The notes under the pieces were generated by a model that worked only from the letters and a program-made list of their open reading frames with translations, searched no databases and was not told the DNA's origin. A stretch of 64,000 bases of DNA from Paguma larvata (lineage: Eukaryota; Chordata; Mammalia; Carnivora; Viverridae), in the NCBI GenBank assembly GCA_030068075.1, contig CM057828.1:114069699-114133698 (forward strand), written 5' to 3'. Shown here in pieces: positions 50,233 to 63,252 of the stretch (positions within the stretch are counted from its first letter, which is position 1; every line of letters begins with the position of its first letter). Position numbers and translations under genes: made by a program.

Positions 50233-50666
50233 CGTATATTACTCGGTAATCAAAAAAAATGAAATCTTGCTATTTGCAACATGGATGGAAGTAGAGTGTA
50301 TTAAGCTAGGTGAAATAAGTCAGAGAAAAATAAATACCATATGATTTCACTCATATGCGGAATTTGAAAAACAGAACAGATGAACATAAGGGAACTGAAG
50401 GAAAAATAAGATAAAAAGAGAGAAGGAAGCAAATACAGAGAAGAAATTGAGGGTTGGTGGAAGGGGGGTGGGTGGGGGTTGGGCTAAATGAGTGATGGGG
50501 ATTAATGAGGGCACTCGTTGGGATGAGCACTGGGTGTTGTGTGTCAGTGATGAATCACTGAATTCTACTCCCGAAATCATTATTACACCGTATGTTAACT
50601 AACTAACTTGGACCTTAAATAAAATTAAAAAGCAAAAAATAAATAAAAATAGGAAGAAAAATAAAA
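50233..50666 (+). mobile_element. 5'-truncated carnivore L1 insertion
   Basis: L1 3' end (ORF2 tail, G-rich run, 'atgagcactgggtgttgtgt', A-rich end). Exact 13-bp TSD taaaattcatatc at 50220-50232 and 50667-50679. One of the younger elements here. Confidence 0.9.
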
Positions 50667-51949
50667 TAAAATTCATATCTGCTACATTCTGGTGGATACA
50701 ATCTTACATTCTTTTTGGAAATAAACTAGCACTTTGTTTACTTAGGGGGCTTCATAAGGATGAAGAAAGTAGCCAAAACACAGAAGGAAAAAAGCTCACA
50801 CTGAAGCGGCCCAATTACCTACTCCTACTACCTACCTATTAGTTTAGAAAAGGTCCTGGAGAAAAGGATAAAACTGGAAGGACCTTTGATGGGACTGTGT
50901 TGGGTTACTCATTTTGTGAGAGAACTGTTGGTCCTGAATCACTTTTCTAGATGGCTGCACAGCCCTGCGGGCTGGAGCAGGCACCGCACGTGGAAACAAC
51001 AGGGCGCGTGTGCTCAGCCTGCACCCTCCACAGGCACCTGTCTCGGGCTCACCTCATCATGATTTTGGACACGAGAATAGCAACATTTCCCAGATGTAAG
51101 AGATTCGAAGCATCAACTCATAGAACATGGCTGGTGTTGATTTAAGGCAGAATAGCCACAGTAAGAAGTGACCTCCAAGGAGAAACAAGAGCTCCAGGAA
51201 GAGGTAAAGCAGATAGGGGCACAGCTGTTTGTGTGTGGGGGTGTGGGGACATCACCCCCAGGGCTCGGCAGTCCCGGGAGTACCGTACGGTAGCCGTGGG
51301 CTGTTCGGCAAAGAGGCAGCGGCAGTGGGGTCCCCATCTTCACGCAGCGCATAGTCTCGAGGGGAGAAGAGTAGACATATATTTATAAATACTCTGGGGA
51401 AAATGAGGCACGGCCGGGCGAATGCGGAGAGATGGGGCGCTACCTCATAAATCTAAGTAAGTCCAAATGTTTTTGCTCAGTACATTCGCCTTGGGTCATC
51501 ATGAAAAGGTTTAAAATGTGTAGTCTAACAGAAATTTATTTCTATTTCTAAATTTCTATATTTCTAAAATAGAAATAATTTTAGAAAGAGTTTCATGAAT
51601 GCCATTTGAAATTACAGAAAGTGGGCTTTTTGAAACACAGCTGTTTTATCCTGCGTGAGTCAGGAATTCATGTTCCTCTTTCAATTCGAATGCTTACCTG
51701 ACGTTGTCTATAATGAATAAGTCTTCACTTGTTGCATGCCTCATTCCCTACAGCAACACTCCCTGTGTCTGTGTGTATCTGTGTGGTTGTTTCTTACATG
51801 GAGGGCGGGGTGAGGTGTGGCCATTTTGGGGGTTTCCAATGCCAAAACCATTGCTTTCTTTTTCAGAAATATATCCAAATCTTTGCTTCATTTTGCTCAA
51901 CAGAAATGAGGAGCCTCGTTTAGATTTTAAGTCTTCTCTATTTTGGATG

Positions 51950-52830
51950 CAGTTTGTCATGCGACAGATAACAAAGAATACAAGTCTTCAGCAAGTCTGG
52001 AGATTTGTAGATGCCACGATCCCTTCCTACACATCCATGGTGCTTTCCACCAGTGAGCCACTCAGGATGGCCAAGGGGAGTTTTCAGTTGATATCCAGGG
52101 TCAGTCTAATTGCCTGAAAATTTAATATAAGGACAAATATTTTAACGGGTCTGAGGCACAGGAATGTGTAGTCATGTTTCCAAATGACAGTTGGAATCAG
52201 CAAGAGTTTTCCATTGTTAGATAATAATCATGCTCTCCGCAGCAACATGAAAATGATGTTGGGTTTATCTGTCTTTTCACTGTCATTGGTCCGTCGTTGT
52301 ACCCACAGGAAAGTAAAAATGCCAATAAAAAAGGCAGTTTGTTCTAGTGAAACAATTGCAAACACTCTGTGGAAATCCCACTCTGTGGTACATCTGATGA
52401 AGTCGTCAGGATCAGTGTTCTGGTTTGAATCTTGAAGCTGAACCACCTCAGGTATGCTTCACGAAGCAAACAAAACATGCAGAGTTTTCCAGGCACGTTT
52501 ATTTTAGTCCTCAAAACAATACGTCTGTAGGCCGGGGCTTTGCATAAAATGGCATTAATCAAGATGATAACAGGATCATACTCGATATATTCGCCTAGAG
52601 GCGTCTGGCAGGATTTGCAGATGGCTGTCTTCAGCACTCCACGGTTCCAGTCTCAGTACAGCTCCTTGGCCTCTGGGTTGGATTCAGGGCTCCTGTGCTG
52701 GCAGGAGGCTGCAGCAGCAGGAGTGGGCGCCACCCCATCCGTCTTCCCACCCCTCCTGGCCGTGGCCCACTCCGCCCAATGGTGCCCATTTCCATGCAAC
52801 TGCAGCTGAGCTAAAATTACAGAAAGGGTC
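51950..52830 (-). pseudogene. ARV1P: ARV1 processed pseudogene
   Basis: Intronless retrocopy of ARV1, an ER sterol-homeostasis protein, in the MYO3A intron between the 47799 and 55995 exons and on the same strand. In order, minus-strand matches are a GC-rich N-terminus (52795-52690), [30 protein letters not shown] and [16 protein letters not shown] (52637-52450), [12 protein letters not shown] and [12 protein letters not shown] (52440-52290), [15 protein letters not shown], and the C-terminal LDIN...SGSLVESTMV...IYKSPDL (to about 51990). Reading frame changes and stops break it, for example TGA at 52655-52653 where ARV1 has Arg. It covers essentially the whole ARV1 coding length. Confidence 0.9.
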
Positions 52831-53569
52831 TTGATGGTTAAAAGGCGTGGGCCCTGTCGCAGCTGCAGCTACAGATTCCACTATGTGTAGTGACCCAAAT
52901 TTGGATAAGGGCCAGATAAATATGAACACAGGGTGTGTTGTCGTTTATACTAATCTCCTGGTTTTCTGTGTTTTATTTTTCACTGAAGCCATGGATTTCA
53001 AGACTCATGGTTATAAAAAGAATTCCAGTCACTAGTCATATGAGATCTATTAAACCCTTTATATTCATTTAAAAAAGAATAGTACAAAGGCAAAGTAAAC
53101 TTCTTGAGGGTAGGGACTCATTTGTGAGGCTCAGAATCTGTTGCATGATTGTCACTGAAAGGGTGGTTGTTAGTAATAGACATTTCACCTTATCTCAGGC
53201 TCTTATAAATTCTCGTATCGAAAATGGCATCTGTGGTTGAAGCCCTCACGGTCAATTGTCATTTGAGATGTAGTTAATAAAGGTCACTGAGTGTCATTTA
53301 CTGCTTATATTCAGGGTTAATAGGGAATGCCTAGTAATTTCTAACCTTGTTCTCCGTTCTTGTCTCTATTTAACTACATAAACAAATGTCAAGCTATCTG
53401 CTTCCTTCTGGGGGAGGGCAGTCTAGAAGAAAAAATCTGTAATCAAGATTTTTATAAAGTAAGAGTCCAATGCAGCTATCTGGAATTTTCGCTTCCTCTA
53501 TTTACTTCTAATTGTATTTCACTCAAGTTTCGTTGCATTCATTTGTACCACAAATATTTATTGTACGCC

Positions 53570-55600
53570 TACCATGTGGCAGGCTAAATGCAACAGCCTT
53601 GACCTCATGGAAACCACATTGGTCCCTCTTTGGTGGGATACAGCATGGTGACAAGGAAGTATGGGGAACTTAGGGAGGGCACGGGAAGAGCTCCTTTGGG
53701 ATTTGGGAGTATCAGAAGGTTTCCTGAAGAAAAAGACACGTAGGCTGGAGATGTTTTGTCCCTACAAGGTGAGAATAGAAAAAGAAGTGGGTTCTAGGCT
53801 AAGGACGGAGCATGTCCAGGTACAAATGCCTATGGACAATGTGACGAACAGGTACAGGCTAATGAGAGGGAATGGCTGTGGTGCAGGGTGAGGAGGGGTG
53901 AATGAGAATGGTGAGGGAAAGGAAAGGTAAGCAAGGCCCTGATATTGACCGGCCCCTCTATCACAAGACACTAGGAAGTGATTACAAGGTTTTCCATCAG
54001 AGGTGTGGCATGATTAGATGTTAATTTCAAAAACACATCTCTAGCTCCAATGTGAAAGATGCATTAATAAGAAGGGGAGCAAAACAAGAGAACGGTAAGA
54101 AGAGGGATGCAGGAATACCAACTAGAAATCTGGTCTGAGGAGGCTGTGGGCAGAGGGTGTGGAGAGAAAGAGAAATTCAAGAGATATTTAAGAGTAGATT
54201 TTCGGATGTGGTAGATGAGAAAGGGGAGGAGTCAGGATAATATTCCGATTACTAGTTTATAAAAACTCAGTCATTCATTCACAGAAATCACGTGTGGCAC
54301 ATTTGTATTTACATGAAATGTTCAGAACAGGCAATAATAGAGACAGAAGGTAGATTAGCGGTTACCTAGGGCTGGAGGGTGTGGTTGGGGAATGACTGCT
54401 AATGGGCATGGAGTTTCTTTTTGGGGTGATGACAGTGTTCTAAAATTGACTGTGGTGATGGTTGTACAATTCTGAATATAATGATAACCATTAAATTGTC
54501 TATTTTAGATGAGTGGATTGTATGGCATGTGACATATCTCAATAAAGCTGTGTGCGTGTGCGTGTGCATGCACGAGTGTACGTGTGTGCGGATGGATAGA
54601 TGCCTATATGCATCCATGTAGAGTATGTAAAACAAACATTCGCCAGTTTGACAGCTGAATGTAGAGCTAGTAGAGAGAGCTAGGCAGAGATAAAGACTCA
54701 GGAATCAGCAGTAACTGAGGTCAGGAGATCGTCCATAGGTAATGAGAGGGGAAGAGAAGTTAAGATTGAACGCTAGGCATCACCAAGGTAGAGAGGAGTC
54801 TTCCAAAGACACTGGGGAGAAACCACCAGAGAAAAGGGAGGAGTAGGAAACCATTTGACTTAAAAGGCATGTGAGAGCTTCATTTTCTGCCCAGGAGCTG
54901 GGAAACTTAATTCCAATTGATGGGAAGCATTCTCTGGTTGCAATGGGGGCACAGAGAATCAGTGCTCTCTCCCTGCGGCAGGGAGTGGAAGAGTGAATAA
55001 GTTTTGCAGAAGGAGTGACCAGCAGGTGCAAAGGACTTAGGGGCATGAGGGAAAGGCCCTCGCTGGCAAGGTTTTAGCAGTTAACTGTGGCTGGTGGACA
55101 TGGAGGCCTGGAGAGGGGACTGAAGAGTAGTCCCGGGTCCAAGGAGGAGGCCTCTGCAGCATCTGGACTTTACACTGAAGGAACTGCCAAGCTAGTAGAG
55201 CAATCATCAAGGGAGGAGCATAATCACAAGATGGTTTAGAGAAACATTCTGGTAGAGTATGAAGAAGCTGAGATTGGAAGCCTGAAATATTCTAGGTGGG
55301 GAATAATGATGGTCTAAAGTAGAGTGCTGCCTGTGAGGTCAGAGGCATGAATCGGAGTGAGCCTTGGGCAGTAGAAGCCAAGCTTTAGAGCGAAAGATTG
55401 GATGTCAGGAATGAAAGAGAGGGCAAGATCCAGGATGACCCCCAGGGTCTTGGTCTGGATCCTGAGTGGATGATGGTGGCATTTGTAGAGAGCAGGAACA
55501 GGAGAGGAAGGGCAGGCTGGCAGGGGTGGTACCAGTGAGGCCTCATGTTACACACAGGGAGTGAGCAGGAGCTGTGCAGCTGGAAGACCTCAGTGTAGCT
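53570..55600 (+). mobile_element. Ancient repeat-like DNA
   Basis: Phrases shared with the 44260-45300 segment ('gcaaaggacttaggggcatg', 'ggagcataatcacaagatgg', 'ccaggatgacccccagggtc') suggest old interspersed copies. Family and borders are unclear. A GT-rich run lies near 54550-54590. Confidence 0.4.
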
Positions 55601-55994
55601 AAAGACCCCGATGCCATGGAGTACCTACCCGGGCCTGAATCCTGACCTGTGAGGGCTATTCATAGGATTAGATGTCACAGTGTATGTGAACACCCCTCTC
55701 TCCAGGCCTAGAATTTAAAAGGTGCTCAAGTAAATGTCTCCTTCTTTCTCTTTCCCTTTCTTCTTCTTTCCCCAAACTTGCCCTTTGATCCGAGGTCCCT
55801 CTCTGCAGAGCTCCTGTTCTGATGCACTTCTCTTTCTGGGTTGGTATTTGCATCTCAGCTCAATTAATGGGCCAGCAGAGGAGACTGCCAGAGGCCATGG
55901 GGTTTACAGGACTATAGAGAGGCTCGGACCATGTGGAAGAGGGGCTTTAATGGATGCAATGGCTCCCATCTGATAGTAAGAGTGAGCCACTTAC

Positions 55995-56101
55995 ATGTAG
56001 TAGATAATAGTATGTGGAGTCTTCAGGGTTATTTAAGGTTTTGGGTTTCCGGGGCCGTCTCGGGGGCCTCAATATTTTTGGCTCTTCTTCTTTAGAGATA
56101 C
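55995..56101 (-). CDS. MYO3A: MYO3A tail exon (proline/basic segment)
   Basis: 107-nt exon, acceptor TTGTAG|GTATCT, donor CTACAT|GTAAGT. It completes a split codon, then encodes [20 protein letters not shown] and [15 protein letters not shown]. The [21 protein letters not shown] segment is distinctive for MYO3A. It starts with 2 nt of a split codon and ends in phase 0, matching the next exon at 47799. Confidence 0.92.
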
Positions 56102-56435
56102 CTACAAGAAAGGTGATCATAAACAAGTATTCAATTACAAAGACTATTATCAAGCAAGTTTTCCTTTTGGGGTAAATAAGAAATTACATACACACAACTG
56201 GGGCTCAAGCTGGGAGAAAGAGGAAATACCTTTGTTCCCCAACCAACCCTTCCTGTGTTCCTTCTGAGAGTCTGGTGTCTGGGGCTTTGAGATGTAAAGG
56301 AAAGGAAAGGAGAGGAAGAAAAGAAATGCATGGTTTGGTAATATTTGGGATAGTGTACAGCGGTTCAGAGGATCAAGGGGAGAGGAGTCAAAGCTGCCAG
56401 AAAAATCTTTAAAAAGGAGTATTATTGCCAATTAT

Positions 56436-58690
56436 TTAAAGAACAGTTAATACCTATTTTTCTTAAACGATTCCAAAAAATAAAAAAGGAAGGAGAACTT
56501 CAAAATTCATTCTATGAGGCCAGAATTACCCTGATACCTAGACCAGATAAAGACACCACAAATAAAAAGAACTACAGGCCAATATCTCTGATGAACATAG
56601 ATGCAAAAATCCTCAACAAAATACTAGTAAACCGAATCCAACAATACGTTAAAAAAATCATTCACCATGATCAACTAGGATTTATTCCTGGGCTGGAAGG
56701 GTGGTTTAGCATTCACAAAGCAATCACCGCAGTACATCATATCAATAAGAGCAAGTATAAGGACCATATAATCTTTCCAAAAGATGCAGAAAGAGCATTT
56801 GACCAAGTACAATGTCCATTCATTATAAAAACCCTCAACTAAGTAGGCTTAGAGGGAACATATCTTAACATAATAAAGGCCATGTATAAAAAATCCACAG
56901 CTAATATCATACTCGAACCTCACTGAGTGAGAGTTTTTCCTCTAAGAACAGGAACAAGACAAGGATGTCCACTCTCACCACTGTTGTTCGACATAGTACT
57001 GGAAGTCCTAGGTACAGCAATAAGACAACATAAAGAAATAAAAGGCATATAAATTGGTAAGGAAGAAGTAAAACTCTCACCATTTACATATGACATGATA
57101 CTTTGTACAAAACCTGAAAGACTCACTAAAAAAAATGTAGAACTGATAAACGAATTTAGTAAAGTTTCAGGATACAAAATCAATATATAGAAATATGTTG
57201 CATTTCTATACACCAATAATGAAGCAGCAGAAAGAGAAATTAATAGAAACCAATCCCATTTACCATTGGGTCAAAACTATTAAGATACCTAGGATATCTC
57301 TGAAAAATTATAAAATGCTGATGAAAGAAATTGAAGAGGACATGAAAAAATGGAAAAACATTCCATGATCCTGTATCGGAAGAAAAAATATTGTTAAAAT
57401 GTGTACTATTGAAAGCAATCTACACATTTAATTCAATCTCTATCAAAATACCAACAGCATTTTTCACAGACCTAGAACTAATAATCCTAAAACTTGTATG
57501 AAGCTACAAAAGACGAATAGCCAAAGCAACTTTGAAAAAGAAAAGCAAAGTTGGAGGCATCACAATTATAGACTTCAAGTTGTATTACAAAGCTGTAGTA
57601 ATCAAAACAGTATGGTACTGGCACAACAGACACATAGATCAATGGAACCCAGAATTATATGGTCAATTAATCTGTGAGAGGGCAGGAAAGAGTATTCAAT
57701 GGGAAAAAGATGGGAGAAGATATTTGCAAATGACATATCTGATAAAAGTATCCAAAATATATAAAGAACTTATATAACTCAACACCCCTCAAATGAATAC
57801 TCCAATTAAAAATGGGCAAAATACATGAATAGAAATTTTCCCCAAGAAGACATACAGATGGCCAACAGACACATGAAAAGATGCTCAACACCACTTACCA
57901 TCAGGGAAATGCAAATCAATGAGATATCACTTCACACCTATCAGAATGGCTAAAATCAACAATACAAGAAACAGCAGATGTTAATGAGGATGTGGAAAAA
58001 AGATAAAGGAGAACTTTCTTGCACTGTTGGTGGGAATGCAAACTGGTACAGCCACTCTGGAAAACAGTATAGCATTCCCTCAAAAAGTTAAAATAGAACT
58101 ACCCTACCATCCAGCAATTGTGCTACTGGGTATTTACCAAAAGAATACAAAAATACTAATTCAAAAGGACACATGCACCGCCCCCCCCCTCGTTGCTTAG
58201 CAGCATTATTTACAATACACAGGCAAATTACGGAAACAACCAAGTATACGTTGATAGATAAATAGATAAAGATATCTTTAGGTAATAGATATATAGATGT
58301 GGATATAATTGAATACTGCTCAGCCATAAAAAGGAATGTAATCTTGCCATTTGCAACAATATGGATGGAGCTAGAGAGTATTATGCTAAGTAAAATAAGT
58401 CATTTAAGAAAGACTGGGAGTATTATTTCACTTACATTTGGAATTTAAGAAACAAAACAAATGAGCCAAGGGAAAAAAAGAAAGAGATACAGAGGCAAAC
58501 CAAGAAATGGGTTCCTAACTATACAGAACAAACCGATGGTTACCAGAGGGGAGGCTGGGTGGGTGACGGGGATTAAGGAGTGCACTTGTGATGAGCACTG
58601 GGTACTGTATGGAAGTGTTGAATCACTATACTGTACACCTGAAATTAATAGTACACTGTATGTATGAACTTAAATAAAAACTTTAAAAAA
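56436..58690 (+). mobile_element. L1 element, ORF2 part and 3' end
   Basis: Carries the reverse-transcriptase part of L1 ORF2: '[18 protein letters not shown]' and 'HDQLGFIPG' are readable near 56570-56700, then frameshifts and stops. An internal deletion lies near 57660-57700, followed by the 3' end and A-rich tail at 58680. Inactive. Confidence 0.9.
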
Positions 58691-60439
58691 GAGCATTATG
58701 TGGATAGAATCTTGCTGTGATTCCCCCAACCATCGGTCTTACATAGTGACCCACCGATCTAAGCACTGCACAATCTCCACTTCAAGGACCATCTCCTATG
58801 TTAAGCCCAAACAAGAACACTGCTCATTTTCAGGCTTGACTCCCTTGTAAAAGTAGAACCTCAAACTATTTGAATCTTCGGACCTAACTTTAAAAACCTT
58901 CGCCAAGAAAGAATAAAGCTTGTCGTCTTTTCCTTCTCTGTCAGTATAGCCAAGTTCTCAAAGCCGTAGCAACATCATCAGAGCTTCTGACGATCTGCAT
59001 ACTTGTCGTTACTATACTTGGCTTTACATTTATAGAGCTAATGGGCCTCTCATGAAGTATTTCTGTCTGTTTTGACCACTGCATTCCCTGATTGCATTTA
59101 TGCAGAAATGTCTGTGCAATGGATATATCAGAATCAGGGTGGGAGTAGAGTATGGGTGCTTACTGGAGAATGACTTATATTCAACATGTACCTGAGTATA
59201 CATTTCTTAGCTGGACTTAAGGCAGTTATAGATCATTATTTCGTATATTAAAGGGTCAGGAAGGATTCCTAGTCTAGACGTAGAAACAGAGAAACTGAAT
59301 TTCTCCAAATCATACTAACTAAATCAAGTCAAACAGAATCAAATCAATGAATATTTATACTTACTATGTGTTAATAACCATGACTGGTAGTGCCAATCAG
59401 TTTCAACCAGGATAGAGATTCACAGATGTCTAACTTTCTCGTCTCATGCCCAATGTACTAGGTGAACCTACTTACCACAACGGCATTCATATTCTCACAT
59501 AATCCAGATCATTCATTTCAAAATCTATGGGAAATTGCTGGATGACAGATTCAGCTAGCTGTGAGTATTTTAGAGAGGTGTGATGCATGGAGCAATGTTG
59601 ATCAGAGAAACATTAAACATTACATACGACAATCTTACATTCCCGTTCTTTCTCAAGTCAGACAAAAGAACATGAAATCTTTGTTAATGGACAACATCAA
59701 TAGAGATTAGTAATGGACAGGAAGAGTGAAACCATTTTTCCAACCAAACTCTGCACCATTATTTCTTCATCATCTTCTGTTCTCTCTTTCCCTTCTTCTT
59801 CACAGTATTCGACAGAGGAGGTGGAGGGAATCCTTATATCTGAGCTCTGTCTGATCCTGTCCTAGACCGTCAGAGGCCCAAGGAAAAGACAGTAAAAGCT
59901 GGATTCTTGCCACCACTTCAAATAACGGTCTTTTATTTTTTCCTTTTTCTTTACTAATCATTTCTCTCGGTGCTGATTATTAAAAAGCTTCTATGGCTCT
60001 TGCAAAGTCTTACCATTTTAAAATGTATTGGTGATATCCACTTATATTATTCATTTGAATCTGAACGGCAAGAAACATAAAAATATAGTATGGAGTTATG
60101 TTTTTAGAAGCATGAAACTGATCTGTAACTAAATTTTAACTTGACTTTAATGTTATTTAAAATCCTAATTGAAACATCAGAGTATTACTATTGTAACAGA
60201 AATTAGTTAAACTGAAGGTGGCAAAGAATCTGAATAAATGCCAGGAAACTGGAAAACAAAACAGATTCTGGGAATAAAGAGAGTCTTGCTCTTGTCTCCA
60301 TTGTCTCACCAAATGTTCCCCATTCAATCTGATTTCTATTACCAAAACTATTGAAACTGCCTTCTGGGAAGCCAAAGGTGACCACTTTATTGACAAATAA
60401 AAAGGCCCTTTATCTGTCCTTCTATGGCTGACTTCTTCA

Positions 60440-60590
60440 TCATTTAACATTATTGACCACCCCTCGCCTTCATGACTGAGGATGAGATTTCTGAAGGGGA
60501 GACCCCTTATCTTATTTATCGTTGTATTCCTGGCACTTGAAATGCCTGACAGATAGTGCTTAATAAAATTTTGCTGGATGAGTAAATAAT
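60440..60590. mobile_element. MIR-like fragment
   Basis: Words such as 'gttgtattcctggcacttga' and 'agtgcttaataaaattttgc' are MIR-type. Divergent. Confidence 0.5.
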
Positions 60591-61477
60591 CCCTTTGCCT
60601 CCTGGACTGAATCACTCCCCTCTTTGTTCCTGGAATTTCCCCCAGTGTACTCAATACTGATGACTTCCTGATGCACAGCTCCTGTTCGATGTTCTCACTC
60701 CATTGGGGCTCCTGCCCCCATTTCTCATCCCCTATTCAGGACTTCCATCTCAAACTCTCAGGCTCGAATGAACTGGTGGTCCCTTTTCTTCTCCATCTAG
60801 GATTCTGTATACCACAAGCTTCACGGCATGGCACCATTATTTCTGCAGCCCTTCCCTCCCACCCCCACAAATACTGTTATCACTTTGCCTTATCCCTCTT
60901 GTTCCTCTCCTATAAACAGAATAATCAACTTCTGTCAATTTTTGGATACATTTTTTGATGTGTCTAATATCCGCCCATAATTTCTTCTTGTCTACCATTG
61001 CTACCACTCTGGGCTAAACTCATTTAATAATTGTGGCAGTGTCTTAATCTGTTCTCCATGCTTCATCTCACAAATGAAAACCAGATTTTTCTTCCTTAAA
61101 TATCACGTTAATTACAAAATTTCATTTTCCAGAAATTTACGATGCTTTTTTTTTGCTTCTTTGATTAAGGCTAAACTTCTCCTAAATCCAGATTACTTAC
61201 AATCTCAGCAGTTCCAATTTTATCACCCATGTGCCCCCAGCATGAACTATCTCCTCTGGTCAGTCTACTTACCTCACCGGAACCCTGACACACCACGTTT
61301 ATAGCTATAACTGCTTATTTTCATCTTCTCATGGAAAAGATGTTCACAGCCTCACTGAACTCTTAAGCACGCTTTCAGTGCCTGTCTGTAGCGCCAGCTG
61401 TTCCAAGAAGCTTTCACTGACTATCCAGTGATTCGCCCTCTCAGGGAACACCAACAGCACATACAGGCTGTACAGAT

Positions 61478-61840
61478 CATTCGAAATGTCCCCTCAAAAT
61501 TCATATGTTGAAGATGTAACCCCTTAGTACTTCAGAATATGCCTGCATTTAGAGAAAAGGTCTTTGAAGTGATGTGACAGGGTGGGGGCCTTTATCCAAC
61601 ATGACTGGTGTCCTTGTAAGAGGGGATTAGGACACAGACTCACACAGAACGAAGACCACGTAAGACATGGAGAAGACAGCCATCCACAAACCACTGAGAG
61701 TGGCCTCAGAAGAAACCAACCTTGCCAGCACCTTGATCTTGGATTTCTTGTCCCTGGAACTATGAGGAAATAAATTTCTGTTGTTTAAGCCACCCAGTCT
61801 GTGGAACATTGTTATATAGCTCTAGCAAAACATATAGAAT
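61478..61840 (+). mobile_element. MLT1-type MaLR LTR
   Basis: Solo LTR with typical MLT1 wording: 'cctcaaaattcatatgttga', 'aacatgactggtgtccttgt', 'accttgatcttggatttctt', AATAAA and 'tgtttaagccacccagtctg'. No coding. Confidence 0.8.
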
Positions 61841-62089
61841 ATCACTATTTTTACCCGTGATTTTTTTTTTTTTAATAGTGGGGCCATAGGTTTTCGGGTG
61901 GTGAGGATCATGACTTAGGTTTTGATGTCCTCCTGCCTTTCAAGGCTGTTCTGCATGTGGTAGGTATTTGGAGATGCTAAGAGGTTGGATGGATTCCATT
62001 CTACCTTAGAGACACAGTGGTAACTGAATTTTGTTAACTGGATCATCACTGTCACTGTTCATAGAAAAATAAATTCCTGATGCTTTAAA

Positions 62090-63130
62090 GATAAGTGTAA
62101 ATGCAGGAACCAAGAAAACTCTGGAAAGAGAACCAAGAGAGCTTCAGGAACAATCCAGGGGTACAAGTATCTTAACTAAAATTCAGAAGTCATTAAAACA
62201 TATTTGGCTATGAAAAATAGATAAAATCCTTAATATGGCAACAAAGCCAGAAGACATATAATAGATTTGGAAAACTATATTTATGGCATGGATGAGAAAT
62301 CAAGGGGTCATATTTCTAATACATGAAAGTGCTTGAAAATGACTATGAAAATACAGACCAACAGAAAAAAGGGCAAAAGATTTAAACCGGAAATATAAAG
62401 ATAAGCAAATTCAAAAAGCCAGTGAGTATAGGAAGACTTGCTAGTAGACAAGGAAACAGAAATTAAAATAATGATGACATATCATTTTACTTCAGGTATA
62501 TTAGCAAAGATGAAAAAGAATGATAAGAGTACTGAACTGGATGTCAGAAAAAGTTATGTTCTCACAAAATGTTGGAGGAAATGTCAATTGTTAGGGTCTT
62601 TTGGGGAAGCAGTTTATCAGAACCAAACATACCTTTCAACTCAAGAACCCTACCTGGGAACTTACCCACAAAACTAAAATCCTGGCACACAAGGTCATTT
62701 TCAGAGATGTTTACTATAGCATTTCTCATGGTGGCAAAGAGCTGAAAACAAAGTGAGTATCTAACCGTACAGCAAAGCTTATATAAATCATGTGACCCAC
62801 AAATGAAATATTATATTGCCAGGAAACAGAATGAATTATAGCTCTCCTGGCTGATGTGCAGGGATCCCTGCTAAGGAAATGGAGAAAAGCAAGATGTATA
62901 AGTATTTCTATTGTGATCCTATTTATATAAAAACAATGCATGTGTATGTGTGTGTGAATACATGTATGCAGACCTATAAAAGCTACGAAAGAAAACATGC
63001 CTTATAATAAAGGTTCCCTTGAGGGAGAAGTAATGTGGGCTGGGGAGAGAGAATAGGGGGAACGAAACAGGAAAAGAATTAAAAACTACTTCATTTATGT
63101 AAAATTATAAAAATGCACGTGGGTGTGTAT
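62090..63130 (+). mobile_element. Old L1 3' fragment
   Basis: Degraded L1-like 3' sequence (aaatgttggagg..., 'gaaccctacctgggaactta', 'tttatataaa'). Many stops. Borders approximate. Confidence 0.55.
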
Positions 63131-63196
63131 ATATTACAGAGATCAAAAATCGTGAAAATGAGTTGAATTTTCAGAATTTCTGTTTAATTCTTATAC

Positions 63197-63252
63197 CTTG
63201 CAGTATCTGCTCTAATGTTAGTTCATGGATTTTTCTCCTCCACCAGGATGAT
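63197..63252 (-). CDS. MYO3A: Candidate further MYO3A exon
   Basis: 56-nt open segment flanked by a good acceptor (CTCTCCTTCAG|ATC) and donor (CAAG|GTATAAG). In one frame it reads SSWWRRKIHELTLEQILQ with one base before and one after. The single leftover G plus the GT starting the 56101 exon would make Gly, so the phases join. I do not recall this segment of MYO3A well enough to confirm it, and an exon between the two cannot be excluded. Surrounded by intron-like DNA. Confidence 0.5.

Larger units (their letters stand above)
43636..55994 (-). other. MYO3A: MYO3A 3' introns
   Basis: Introns between the last four MYO3A exons. Contents are an old repeat-like segment (44260-45300), a SINE with a very long GA tract (45621-45921) and an adjacent truncated SINE, a SINE at 49715, a 5'-truncated L1 (50233-50666), the ARV1 retrocopy, and old repeat-like DNA at 53570-55600. 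The stretches 47810-49690 and 50680-51940 show no gene. Confidence 0.65.

Noticed and set aside
51538..51592. Inverted TTTCTAAAAT / ATTTTAGAAA
   Set aside because: Short AT-rich arms of a kind expected by chance in this DNA.
60157..60654. 165-codon minus open frame
   Set aside because: Partly built from a MIR-like repeat; no coding features or known family.
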